A DNA stretch of 64,000 nucleotides. It comes from Bradyrhizobium diazoefficiens. Its GTDB lineage: Bacteria; Pseudomonadota; Alphaproteobacteria; Rhizobiales; Xanthobacteraceae. The DNA is taken from NCBI RefSeq assembly GCF_018131015.1, contig NZ_JAFCJJ010000001.1:372001-436000 (forward strand), given 5' to 3'. Position numbers and translations under genes: made by a program. Below, in pieces: positions 36,335-44,510 of the stretch. Under the pieces are notes generated by a model that saw nothing but the letters and a program-made list of their open reading frames with translations, had not been told where the DNA came from and ran no database searches. Numbering within the stretch: position 1 is the first letter of the stretch; every line of letters begins with the position of its first letter.

Positions 36335-36348
36335 ATTGATTTATCAAT
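36335..36348. promoter_or_regulatory. Candidate operator, near-perfect palindrome
   Basis: ATTGAT-TT-ATCAAT lies 50 bases before the alpha/beta hydrolase start (36399). TTGATNNATCAA-like symmetry is common for FCD-type GntR regulators, so this may be the hydrolase-side site. Confidence 0.4.
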
Positions 36349-36398
36349 CGGAGCCTCCGGCACGCGAGCCGCCGACGAAGTCAAGGGAAAGACCTGAT

Positions 36399-37172
36399 AT
36401 GGACAGCCTTCTTGCCAACGGGACCGTCAACGCTGCGCAATCCGGCAAGGGGCCCCCGTTGTTTCTCTTTCACTCGCTGTTGTCGGACCGTGCGAGCTTC
36501 GATGCGATCGTGCCCGAGCTCGAAGGATCGTTCCGGACCATCGTGCCGGAGCTCCCCGGCTTTGGCCGTTCACGCGCGGTGGAGGGCGGGCTTGTCGCGG
36601 TGGCGGACCGGATGGCCGAGGCTGTGCGGGATGCCGCGGGCGACGCGCCGGCGATCGTGCTCGGCAACGGCTATGGCGGGTTCGTCGCGCTGCAGATGGC
36701 GATCCGGCACAAGGAGATCGCCAGCAAGCTCGTTCTCGCCGACTGCGGCGCGGCGTTCTCCGAGCCCGGCCGCGAGGCGTTTCGCAACATGGCGCGGGTG
36801 TCGCAGGCGAAGGGGCTGGAGGCCATCACCGACGTCGCGATGCGGCGGCTGTTCGCGCCCGAGTTTCAGGCGCAGCACCCGGAGCTGATGCGGGACCGCC
36901 GCGAAGCATTTCTGCGGACCAACCCCGAGGTGTTTCGCGCGGCATGCGAGGCGTTGGCGGAGCTGGATCTCCGCGCCGGGCTCGCCGCGGTGAAAATCCC
37001 GGTCCTCGTTCTGGTCGGCGAGCACGACGAAGCGACGCCTCCGCCGATGTCGCATGAGCTGGCGGCCGGCTTGCCGCGTGCCGAGCTCAAGGTCATTCCA
37101 GGTTGCGCGCACGTGCCGCAGCTTCAATCACCGCGACAATTCCTCGGAGCTCTCGAGGGCTTCCTGCGCTGA
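36399..37172 (+). CDS. Alpha/beta hydrolase-fold protein with Gly at the nucleophile position
   Basis: A 257-residue protein of the enol-lactonase/hydrolase type. Fold marks are FLFHSLLSDRASFD (oxyanion region), the nucleophile elbow LGNGYGG at residues 88-94, VGEHDEATPP (acid) and PGCAHVPQ (His). In the elbow G-x-Nuc-x-G the nucleophile should be Ser, Cys or Asp; here residue 91 is Gly. Either a lactonase-like or lyase chemistry without a covalent intermediate, or a non-catalytic role, is possible. It is divergent from the GntR-ALDH-transporter operon and likely in its regulon. Confidence 0.8.
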   Translation: MDSLLANGTVNAAQSGKGPPLFLFHSLLSDRASFDAIVPELEGSFRTIVPELPGFGRSRAVEGGLVAVADRMAEAVRDAAGDAPAIVLGNGYGGFVALQMAIRHKEIASKLVLADCGAAFSEPGREAFRNMARVSQAKGLEAITDVAMRRLFAPEFQAQHPELMRDRREAFLRTNPEVFRAACEALAELDLRAGLAAVKIPVLVLVGEHDEATPPPMSHELAAGLPRAELKVIPGCAHVPQLQSPRQFLGALEGFLR

Positions 37173-37397
37173 TCGTCGCCGCGCGCCGGGGCGCTACTCG
37201 CGCCTTGCGTTCGAAAAGGCGCTGCCTTCCGGCCGGTTAACGGGGTCCGGTCCGGATGTCCTTGGCTGGCCGGGCTCGATCCGTGCGGGACGAAATTCTT
37301 CAATGATTTGGACGGTGCATGGGGTTGTTTTCACGTTTTTAGTTTGGGAGCGTCAGCCGGCCGCACCCCCGCCCCGAACCGGACCTAACCGACCGCC

Positions 37398-38300
37398 ATG
37401 TTCGCCCTGACATTTCTCGGAACCTCGGCCAGCGTTCCCTCGGCGGAGCGCAACCATCCGGCTCTGCTGGTGGAGGCCGCGGGCAAGCGCATCCTGATCG
37501 ATTGCGGCGAGGGCACCCAGCGGCAATTGCTGCGCAGCGGCGCTGGCTTTCGCCGGCTCGACCGCATCCTGCTGACGCACGCTCATCTTGATCACGTGCT
37601 CGGCATCCCCGGCCTGTTCTCGACGCTGGGCCTGCGGCAGAGCGCCGACGTGATGACCATCCATGCAGGGCCGGGCACGCTCGACATCGTTGCCGGCATG
37701 CTGGCGGGCCTGTGGGGCGCGGGCAGGGCGCCGATTGCCGTGGCGTTCGCGCCGCTGGCCGAAGGATCGGTCATCGACGCCGGTGAATTCACCATCGACT
37801 GCTTTCCGGTCCGTCATCGCGACACCGACAGTTTTGGATTCGTCCTTCAAAGCCCCGCGCGTCGTCATCTCCTGTCCGATCGCCTCGCGGCGCTCGGTGT
37901 CCCGGACGGTCCGATGCGCGGAGAGCTGGCCGCAGGGCGACCGCTCGTGATCGCCGGTCGAACAATCAATCCCGAGGACGTCCTCGGACCGCCCGACGGC
38001 GGCAAAAAACTCGTCGTGGTCGGCGACACCGAGACCACCGATGGGCTATCCAGGCATGTTGCTGATGCCGACATGCTGGTGATCGAAGCGACGTTCCTCG
38101 ATCGCGACGCTGACACCGCGCGGAATTACGGCCATCTCACCGCGGCAGAAGCGGCCGCGCTTGCGGTCGCTGGCAATGTCGGGCAGCTCGTGCTGACCCA
38201 TATGTCGGGGCGCTATCAGGACGACGAAATCCTGGCGGAGGCGACGCGGATATTTCCGAAGACCCGGATCGCCACCGACTTCGATCACATCGTCATCTAG
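37398..38300 (+). CDS. rnz: Ribonuclease Z-like MBL-fold hydrolase
   Basis: A 300-residue metallo-beta-lactamase-fold protein. It has the zinc motif THAHLDH at residues 60-66, the opening LTFLGTSASVPS, CFPVRHRDTDSFGF, GDTETTDG and THMSGRYQ near the C-terminus (the usual form is THxSxRY). This order matches RNase Z, which trims tRNA 3' ends. The insertion used for tRNA binding around residue 140-190 is present in part. Some alphaproteobacterial relatives are annotated only as MBL hydrolases, so the exact role is somewhat open. The start codon is preceded by no clear Shine-Dalgarno site. Confidence 0.72.
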   Translation: MFALTFLGTSASVPSAERNHPALLVEAAGKRILIDCGEGTQRQLLRSGAGFRRLDRILLTHAHLDHVLGIPGLFSTLGLRQSADVMTIHAGPGTLDIVAGMLAGLWGAGRAPIAVAFAPLAEGSVIDAGEFTIDCFPVRHRDTDSFGFVLQSPARRHLLSDRLAALGVPDGPMRGELAAGRPLVIAGRTINPEDVLGPPDGGKKLVVVGDTETTDGLSRHVADADMLVIEATFLDRDADTARNYGHLTAAEAAALAVAGNVGQLVLTHMSGRYQDDEILAEATRIFPKTRIATDFDHIVI

Positions 38301-38400
38301 GCTCAGCACCTACCATTTCGGATTTCGGCTCCGACTGCGGCGGTTCTCGGATCGGATGCTTTCTGCTAATGCAGAGTGGATAACGGAGTGAGCCGGACTA

Positions 38401-38790
38401 ATGCCGTTCAATCGACTTCATGTGCCGCAGGGTTTGGCCATCGAGACGTGCCAGGCCATCAATGCCTGTCTCCACGCAAGCCTCGTGGCCACCTGTGGCG
38501 TGAACCCGGACGATGATTTTTGTTTGATCTCACGGTATCCCGCAAGCGACATGATCTGCCATCCAACGTTTCTGGGAGAGCGTGATCCGAGGTCGACCAT
38601 CTTCATTGAAGTGACGCTGCTCGCGGGCCGCTCCGACTCGCAGAAGGAAGCACTGTACAAGGACGTTCGCAGCCGGTTGGCCGGGATCGGCTTCGACCCG
38701 GCCAATTCGATCATCTTCCTGACCGAGAACAGGCCGATCGACTGGTCCTTCAGCGAAGCTGGCTCGGTCAAATCGGTTCTCGGACTCTAG
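38401..38790 (+). CDS. Tautomerase-superfamily protein
   Basis: A 129-residue protein beginning MPFNRLHVP, so that Pro becomes the N-terminal residue after Met removal, as needed for the catalytic Pro of 4-oxalocrotonate tautomerase relatives. Length and the FIEVTLLAGRSDSQKEALYKDV segment match the larger single-chain members (Tautomerase_2). The C-terminal ENRPIDWSFSEAG holds further active-site-like residues. It stands alone. Confidence 0.8.
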   Translation: MPFNRLHVPQGLAIETCQAINACLHASLVATCGVNPDDDFCLISRYPASDMICHPTFLGERDPRSTIFIEVTLLAGRSDSQKEALYKDVRSRLAGIGFDPANSIIFLTENRPIDWSFSEAGSVKSVLGL

Positions 38791-38851
38791 CCGGCAAACG
38801 CGCTGCACATTCAGCCCCGACGGCCCCCACTTGCCGGACCCCGCGGGCTCG

Positions 38852-39391
38852 TCATCTGAAAAACTCGCCGACCCAGTTGTGCCTGACAGCGTCGAGGTGC
38901 CAGCCGAGGGCGCGCCGCGCGTTCGGCGCGGGGGCCGGCACGTCGTTGCGGGCATGGCCATCGGGGCATCTCGCACTGTGGGCGTGACGCCCCTCGCTGC
39001 GCAGTCGAAACGTCCCGTCCGCCTCGAAAAGCCGGCTGTAGCCGTCGGTCGGGAAGAACGTTCCTGCGATCGGGAAATCGGTCGGCTGCTGCCGAACCAT
39101 GAGGAACGTGATGTCCTGCGCCGTTTCCGACAGCAGGACTCCGACGGCCGTGTTGATCGGCGCGAGGCCGATCGGAGCGTCGACTTCTGGCGCAAACTTG
39201 CCCGTGGCGCTCGCGATGGTGATGAACTCCGAGTTCGGACCGCAGCGGGATACGATGATCCATCGTCGGACCCTGCGTCGGATCGAAATCGGTCGCTGAT
39301 AGGTCGCGAACGAAAATTCCGCAGCCATTGCAACGACAAAACCGTTTTTCCACATGCCGGCTATCGAACCCGTTAGACGCCGGAAGATCAT
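38852..39391 (-). CDS. Uncertain ORF, about 180 aa, no known family
   Basis: A frame with a plausible protein text (GPNSEFITIASATGKFAPEV, then GVLLSETAQDITFLMVRQQP) and a C-terminal WVGEFFR, but with Arg-rich low-quality stretches. A plus-strand frame overlaps it almost fully. No ribosome site supports ATG at 39391 or 39355. It faces the tautomerase gene and is divergent from the YcaO gene. It could be an unusual small gene or nothing. Confidence 0.35.
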   Translation of the reverse strand: MIFRRLTGSIAGMWKNGFVVAMAAEFSFATYQRPISIRRRVRRWIIVSRCGPNSEFITIASATGKFAPEVDAPIGLAPINTAVGVLLSETAQDITFLMVRQQPTDFPIAGTFFPTDGYSRLFEADGTFRLRSEGRHAHSARCPDGHARNDVPAPAPNARRALGWHLDAVRHNWVGEFFR

Positions 39392-39519
39392 CGCGGGCGG
39401 GCGTGAAGCCAGCGTGAATCTTGAGCCTTGATGGGACCGCATGTCTTGACCTTGCGCCGCGCCTTGATGGCATGCTGCTGGTCGAGCGCGCAACGTTCCA
39501 GCCAATCCCAATACGACCG

Positions 39520-40863
39520 ATGGATCCATCGAATTCAACCAATCAGTTCGAGCGGTTGGCCGCATGCCTGGCGGGATCGCCGGCGCAGGGCCGCGATGGC
39601 GAACTGGAGGTCATTCTCGAGAAGCTTGGATATCTGCCGCTGTCCGGGACGACGCCGTCGGAGCTGCGCAATCGCGTTGCGCTGCTCCAGGCGGCGGCGA
39701 GGTTTTCCGATGTCTTCCAGCTCGTGTCCAGCGATGCCCCCGGCGTCGCCTTCTTCGGCGCGGAGATCAGTGCAGCGGGTCTCGACCCCGCCTTCCAGCA
39801 CCAGGCGCGCTCGAGCGCCTCCGGCGCCGGTCTTTCCCTGCGTCAGGCCTTCGAATCCTGCATCGGCGAGGGGGTCGAGTATCTCTCGCAGTTCGAGACC
39901 GGGCAAGACCGGCTTCATCGGGGGCCGATTGAAGACGGGCTTATCGCCTTCGATCCCGCATCCCGGACGGTCCTCTCCGAAATCATGCGGCCATCGGCGT
40001 GCAGCGATGTCGATTGGATCGACGCGACGCAACTTTCGAGCGGCCGCCCGGTGCGGTTTCCGGCAGATTTGTGCCTGCGGCGCACGCCGGAGCGGAGCGG
40101 GCTCACGCCGCCATTCAGCCTGAGCTCGGGCTGCGCTGCCGGCGCTTCGTTCGAGGCGGCCGCCTTGCACGGAATGCTGGAGCTGGTCGAGCGCGATGCG
40201 GCCAGCCTCTGGTGGCGGGGCGGCATGCGCGGACGGCACGTGGCCCTCGAAGGGCCTGCCATGGCGGCGGCCGCGGCCTTTGTTGCGCAGGCGCGTCGCG
40301 GCGTCGCGACGAAGCGGACCTGGCTCCTCGACATCACGACCGATCTGGACGTGCCATGCATCGTCGCGATGTCCTGCCGCGCCGACGGACGCGGCTTCGC
40401 CTGCGGGCTGGCGGCCCGTCTGGCCGTCGAGAACGCGGTGCGCTCGGCGTTGATGGAGATGAGCCAGATGGAACTGGCCTATGACGTCGTGGAGCAGAAG
40501 CGGCGGGAAGGGGGAGATGCGGCGTTGAACGAATATGATCGTCGTCATATCGCACGCAGCACGCTGATCGATGCGGCAAAATGTGAGCTGCTGCATCCGG
40601 TCGCACCCGGTCGTCTCGCCGGCGAGGCCTGCCCGGACACGCCGGCGCGGCAACTCGACGCGCTGATCGGGAGACTATCGGCCCGTGGTGTCGAGACGTT
40701 TGCCGTCGATTTGACCCGTTCCGGATTCGGGATTCCCGTCGTGCGGATCGCCGCGCCCGCGCTGCAGATGGAGCCGTCCGAAATCGTGACCGCGCGCCTG
40801 TCGGCCGCACGCAGCCGGACCGGCGGGGGCGATCTCTATACAGGGGGGATTAGTTTGTTATAG
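39520..40863 (+). CDS. YcaO-domain protein, orphan (no E1-like, TfuA or dehydrogenase partner)
   Basis: About 447 residues. YcaO marks: GLSLRQAFESCIGEGVEYLS at residues 105-123, SLSSGCAAGASFEAAALHGM and then LELVERDAASLWW at 221-231, and ENAVRSALMEMSQME further on. The Glu and Arg residues here are the ATP- and magnesium-binding set of YcaO enzymes, which phosphorylate backbone amides to form azolines, thioamides or amidines. The end of the protein is GDLYTGGISLL, without the Pro-rich tail of azoline-forming members. Start position is unsure (39520, 39472 or 39421). It lies 44 bp upstream of a SARP-type regulator, probably on one transcript. Confidence 0.8.
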   Translation: MDPSNSTNQFERLAACLAGSPAQGRDGELEVILEKLGYLPLSGTTPSELRNRVALLQAAARFSDVFQLVSSDAPGVAFFGAEISAAGLDPAFQHQARSSASGAGLSLRQAFESCIGEGVEYLSQFETGQDRLHRGPIEDGLIAFDPASRTVLSEIMRPSACSDVDWIDATQLSSGRPVRFPADLCLRRTPERSGLTPPFSLSSGCAAGASFEAAALHGMLELVERDAASLWWRGGMRGRHVALEGPAMAAAAAFVAQARRGVATKRTWLLDITTDLDVPCIVAMSCRADGRGFACGLAARLAVENAVRSALMEMSQMELAYDVVEQKRREGGDAALNEYDRRHIARSTLIDAAKCELLHPVAPGRLAGEACPDTPARQLDALIGRLSARGVETFAVDLTRSGFGIPVVRIAAPALQMEPSEIVTARLSAARSRTGGGDLYTGGISLL

Positions 40864-40907
40864 TTGCTTCGATTTTTGCAAGTGCGGCCTGTCGAGGCGG
40901 ATCCGAA

Positions 40908-43010
40908 GTGAGCGCTCGAGCACCTCTTTCGAAGTCCCCTGTGGGGGATGGTGGAATTCCAAAGCCGCGCGAAAGCCTGACGATCTCCGTTTTGGGTGGC
41001 CTGTCCGTCGCGTTCGCGGGGCGCGAAGTGCGGGTCAAGAGCCGAAAGTCGCGAGCGGTCCTCGGCTATCTGGCCTTGACGGACCGCCACCAGGAAACAC
41101 GCGAACGTCTGGTCGGGCTGCTGTGGAGCGAGTCCGACGAAAACAAGGCGCGTGCATCGCTTCGCCAGGTCCTCCATGAGTTGCGGGAGACATTCCTGGA
41201 GGCGGGATACGACGGGTTGCAGATCGAGAAGATGCTCGTCGAATTGGACGGCGCCGGTCTTCGGGTCGATCTCCTGGATGCCTTGCGCGAGGCCGAAGTC
41301 CAGCAGGCGCATCCGCTGCTGATGAGTGCGCCCGGGCTGATGGAGACCCTCCTCGCGGGCCTCGACGACATCGATCCGTCGTTCCGCGTCTGGCTTCTCG
41401 CCAAGAGGCAGACCTTCCATGACCGTATCCTGCGTGCGCTCGAGGCCGGCCTCAGGAACGCCGAGCTTCCGGTGGCGAACCGGCGCGCCCTGGCCGAGGC
41501 GATCCTCAGTCTCGATCCGACCCACGAGGAGGCATGTCGCTACGCGATGCGGACGCGAGCGGAGGAGGGCGACCTGTCCGGCGCGCTGCGTGTCTACAAG
41601 ACCTTGTGGAACATCCTCGACGAAGAGTACGGGATGGAGCCGTCGGTCAAGACCCAGCAATTGATCGCCGATATCAAGAACGGCCAGTTCGAGCCCGAAA
41701 TCCCGTCCGTCGCCGGCGATCCGGTGCAGCGGGACGGCACGCCGGCGCTGGCCTTCCACGAGGCGCCGAACCATTCGCCGGTATTGTCCCGAACGGCAGC
41801 CAAGATCGCGATTTTGGTCGACCCGTTCAGCATGAACGGCGTCAGTGCGGACCGTGTCCATCTCGTCACGGGCTTTCGCCATCACTTCATTGCCTGCCTG
41901 ACCAAGTTTCGCGAGTGGTACGTCGGGGACGGCAGCGCACAGCCGCCTCAGGCGTCCGGGGAACGTGCGGCAGCGTCGCGCTACAGCGTCGCGGCGACCG
42001 CCTATCAGGCGGGTGACACGATCAGCATGGTCCTGACCCTGCGCGAGACCGGCAGTGGCGTCTATATCTGGAGCGACACGTTCGAGCTGAATCTCGAGAA
42101 CTGGTTCGTGGCACAGCAGCGGATCGTGCAGCGCACGGCACTGTCGGTGAACGTCTATCTGTCGACCGAGCGGTTGACGCGCGTGGCCGCTGCGCCAGAC
42201 GTGTCGCTGGATATCTATGACCGATGGCTGCGTGCGCAGACGATCATCGGAAGCTTCAGCGCCGAACACTGGCGCAATTCGATTGCGGTCCTGACCGAGG
42301 CGATCAATGTCGCGCCAAACTTCTCTCCCTGCTACAGCGCGCTGGTTCAACTGAATAACACCGAGCATCTGGTCTTTCCTGGCCTGTTCCGCGATTTGAA
42401 GAAGGCGCGGTCCACGCTTGAGCTCGCCAGAACGGCGGTGCAGCTCGATCCCGTCGATTCCCGCGCCCAGCTCTGCCTCGGCTGGTCGCAGGCGATGCTG
42501 ATGCAATATTCGGAAGCCAGCGCCCACATCGATCTCGCATGCGAACTCAACGGCAACGATCCCTGGACGCTGCTGTCGGCGGCCTCCTGCCAAGGGTTTT
42601 GCGGCAATTTCGAACGCGGCAGCGAGCTCGTCGCGGAAGCCCTCAAAGTGTCGTGGACGCCGCCGCCGCTGCATTGGCCGTATCGCGCCGTGCTTCAATT
42701 CATGCGAGGCAATTACCTCGATGCGATCGAGGGGATCGACCGGGCCCAGAACGTGGCGAAAACGCTTCCCGGCTGGAAGGCCGCCGCGCTGTTTCATCTC
42801 GGACGTACGGAAGAGGCGCGCATCGAGGCCAGCAAATTCCTCGACGGCATTCGCGCGGGCTGGTTCGGCAATACGCCGACCGACCGCAGCATCGCGCGCT
42901 GGTTCCTTCATGCGCATCCCATTGCGCGAAGTGAGGATTGGGAACGCCTGCGCGACGGAATCGGCGGCGCAGGCGTCCCGGTTGACGACATCAGGCATCA
43001 CGCGTGGTGA
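40908..43010 (+). CDS. SARP/BTAD-type transcriptional regulator with TolB-like and TPR regions
   Basis: A 700-residue protein. Residues about 25-110 form an OmpR-like winged helix (TISVLGGLSVAFAGREV, LASLRQVLHELRETF), and 110-260 form the BTAD helical repeat with EAILSLDPTHEEACRYAM and LWNILDEEYGMEPS. The middle resembles the TolB/adenylate-cyclase-linked segment (LTLRETGSGVYIWSDTFEL), and about 440-660 form TPR-like helices. Such regulators control antibiotic or peptide clusters in actinomycetes and appear in rhizobia. Linkage to the YcaO gene suggests it senses or controls the YcaO pathway. The GTG/ATG start is supported by GTGAGC spacing only weakly. Confidence 0.85.
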   Translation: MSARAPLSKSPVGDGGIPKPRESLTISVLGGLSVAFAGREVRVKSRKSRAVLGYLALTDRHQETRERLVGLLWSESDENKARASLRQVLHELRETFLEAGYDGLQIEKMLVELDGAGLRVDLLDALREAEVQQAHPLLMSAPGLMETLLAGLDDIDPSFRVWLLAKRQTFHDRILRALEAGLRNAELPVANRRALAEAILSLDPTHEEACRYAMRTRAEEGDLSGALRVYKTLWNILDEEYGMEPSVKTQQLIADIKNGQFEPEIPSVAGDPVQRDGTPALAFHEAPNHSPVLSRTAAKIAILVDPFSMNGVSADRVHLVTGFRHHFIACLTKFREWYVGDGSAQPPQASGERAAASRYSVAATAYQAGDTISMVLTLRETGSGVYIWSDTFELNLENWFVAQQRIVQRTALSVNVYLSTERLTRVAAAPDVSLDIYDRWLRAQTIIGSFSAEHWRNSIAVLTEAINVAPNFSPCYSALVQLNNTEHLVFPGLFRDLKKARSTLELARTAVQLDPVDSRAQLCLGWSQAMLMQYSEASAHIDLACELNGNDPWTLLSAASCQGFCGNFERGSELVAEALKVSWTPPPLHWPYRAVLQFMRGNYLDAIEGIDRAQNVAKTLPGWKAAALFHLGRTEEARIEASKFLDGIRAGWFGNTPTDRSIARWFLHAHPIARSEDWERLRDGIGGAGVPVDDIRHHAW

Positions 43011-43026
43011 GCGTCCGATCGCTCAC
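43007..43026. terminator. Hairpin across two convergent stop codons
   Basis: GTGAGCG-TCCGAT-CGCTCAC with 7-base perfect arms spans the stop of the regulator gene (43010) and the stop of the 130-aa gene (43023). The two genes are only 12 bp apart. Confidence 0.4.
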
Positions 43027-43415
43027 GCGCAGAACTTGATGGTGTACTCGCCGACGCGCTTGGAATGGAAGAGCAGCCGGTCGGCAGGCGTGTCGTTCTT
43101 CAGGTTGCTGTCCTTCATGTCGGCCGCGTAGAACGGCGGCATCGGGTACGGCGAGCTGTCCCGGATGGCCTGTTCGGCTTCGTCGATCAGCGCGGCCGGC
43201 GGCAGCTTGATGAGCAGCTTGCCGTCGTCATAGTACGACTCGATGAAGACGAGCTCCGTGAACTTTTCGGGATATTTCGCCATCACGTCCGCTTTCAGGA
43301 GCTGGTCCTGGAATTCCGCGACCGTGGTCGGGCGCGACTTCGGGTCGCGAGCCCATTTCTTCACCAGCTCGCCCCAGCGATCATAATATTCAACGTCGAA
43401 CATCTGGAATTTCAT
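43023..43415 (-). CDS. Hypothetical protein, 130 aa, ends in Lys-Phe-Cys-Ala
   Basis: Begins MKFQMFDVEYYDRWGELVKK and has ARDPKSRPTTVAEFQDQLL, an amphipathic alpha/beta text rich in charged and aromatic residues, with the single Cys third from the end. No family recognised. GGGAGA lies 7 bases before the ATG. The start overlaps a 61-aa ORF upstream by 26 bases in another frame, suggesting coupling. It is convergent with the SARP regulator. A role with the YcaO enzyme is a guess from position. Confidence 0.65.
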   Translation of the reverse strand: MKFQMFDVEYYDRWGELVKKWARDPKSRPTTVAEFQDQLLKADVMAKYPEKFTELVFIESYYDDGKLLIKLPPAALIDEAEQAIRDSSPYPMPPFYAADMKDSNLKNDTPADRLLFHSKRVGEYTIKFCA

Positions 43416-43575
43416 TGCGGTCTCCCTTGGCTTTCCGCCGGCGGCATGGCCGGCCGTTGAAGAAGATCGAAATCAGGTCTTGCAGCTTGTCGATATTGAC
43501 GGCGGACGTCGCTGGCTGTCCTCGGCTGGCCAGCCGGTCCCGCGCCATCGGGGACCGGCCACCAGACTGGCCCAT
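43390..43575 (-). CDS. Small ORF, 61 aa, possible peptide precursor or leader
   Basis: Begins MGQSGGRSPMARDRLASRGQ, continues SAVNIDKLQDLISIFFNGRP and ends CRRRKAKGDRNEIPDVRR. GGGAGG lies 6 bases before the ATG at 43575, a strong ribosome site, and the ORF runs into the start of the 130-aa gene. One Cys and several Ser/Thr residues are available for YcaO-type modification. It is basic, and its middle is an amphipathic helix. It could equally be an unmodified leader or a chance ORF. The divergent 106-aa gene starts 224 bases away. Confidence 0.5.
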   Translation of the reverse strand: MGQSGGRSPMARDRLASRGQPATSAVNIDKLQDLISIFFNGRPCRRRKAKGDRNEIPDVRR

Positions 43576-43799
43576 CGTCGACCTCCCAAAGTCAGACGCG
43601 AGCGTATTTTCAGCAACGTGATTTGAACGTGAATCGGTCCGCGGGGGCAAACGGCCGGTATGCGTCGGAGTTGCGGGCCGGCGGCGGTCGCCGGGGGCGT
43701 GCACTGCATTCACGCGCCATTCACGCTCCGCTTCGCCTCGCTGCCTATGGTGTCGTCCGAAAGCCGGGCGGATCGCGCAACTTGGCAAGGGAGTGAGGC

Positions 43800-44120
43800 A
43801 TGGCTGTCCTGCTGAGAAATACCTTCAAGGCCTGGATCGACCGTCCGCCGGACGCACCGGCGAGGCTGGTCATGGTCGGTGACGTCCGGGTGCCGACCGA
43901 CGGCTGGCAGGCCCGGCTGACCAAACGCTCGCCGCAGGGGATCAATCCGAAGATCCTGATCCTCGACGTCAATGTGCAGCAGCCGGAAGGCGATGCGGCG
44001 CTGGAGATCACCACGATCCCGCTCCACTACGAGGAAAGCCCGCTGCAGGACGAGTACGGCCAGGTGATGATTGCAAATGGCGAGGGTGAGATCGTCGTCT
44101 ATGTCGGGCGCCGGCATTAG
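43800..44120 (+). CDS. Hypothetical protein, 106 aa
   Basis: A compact beta-rich text: FKAWIDRPPDAPARLVMVGD, KILILDVNVQQPEGDAALEI and GEGEIVVYVGRRH. There is no signal peptide. AAGGGAGTGAGG before the ATG gives a good ribosome site. Divergent from the 61-aa ORF, so a shared promoter region lies at 43576-43799. Function unknown; possibly part of the YcaO neighbourhood. Confidence 0.65.
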   Translation: MAVLLRNTFKAWIDRPPDAPARLVMVGDVRVPTDGWQARLTKRSPQGINPKILILDVNVQQPEGDAALEITTIPLHYEESPLQDEYGQVMIANGEGEIVVYVGRRH

Positions 44121-44309
44121 CGAGGCGGATCAGGGGTATGTCCCGGTGCTGCAGCGGAGACGACCGCACGCCCCGTGCTCCACCGCGCTTGCCAGTCCAG
44201 AGGCGAGCAGGTAGAAGGCTGCCACGCCTGAGCCGTGATTTGCGCCAAACGCGCTTCCGGCCACAGTCGGACGGATCAATAAGTCATTGAATTTGTTCGG
44301 CTATTCCGT

Positions 44310-44383
44310 TGGGGAATGGTGTAACGGTAGCACAACAGACTCTGACTCTGTTTGTCTTGGTTCGAATCCAGGTTCCCCAGCCA
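44310..44383 (+). tRNA. tRNA-Gln, anticodon CTG
   Basis: A 74-base gene. The acceptor arms TGGGGAA and TTCCCCA pair, followed by discriminator G and an encoded CCA. The D arm is GTGTAACGGTAGCAC. The anticodon arm is ACAGA-CTCTGAC-TCTGT, giving anticodon CTG for codon CAG. The T arm GGTTCGAATCC has the usual TTCGA loop. A phage-type ORF begins 128 bases after its end. Confidence 0.95.
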
Positions 44384-44510
44384 ATTCCCTGGTCCTCAAT
44401 TAAGCCGATCCCACGCCAGCGGGCGAACCGCTGTCGTCTTCGCTTGTCCTGGCGTTCCGCCGCAGAATCGTGCGGACTTGCCGGCGGGATGCGGAGGAGA
44501 GGGGTCGTTC

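Noticed and set aside
37173..37397. Possible gene between the alpha/beta hydrolase and RNase Z genes
   Set aside because: Frames here are short or continue from neighbouring genes without a ribosome site; treated as a promoter region.
40836..43001. A 721-residue minus-strand frame opposite the SARP regulator
   Set aside because: Antisense shadow with no known motif; the plus strand encodes a clear winged helix and BTAD region.
44352..44510. An ATG inside the tRNA-Gln gene as start for the phage-type ORF
   Set aside because: It would translate half of a tRNA and an unrelated Arg/Pro-rich stretch; the GTG at 44511 has a good ribosome site.
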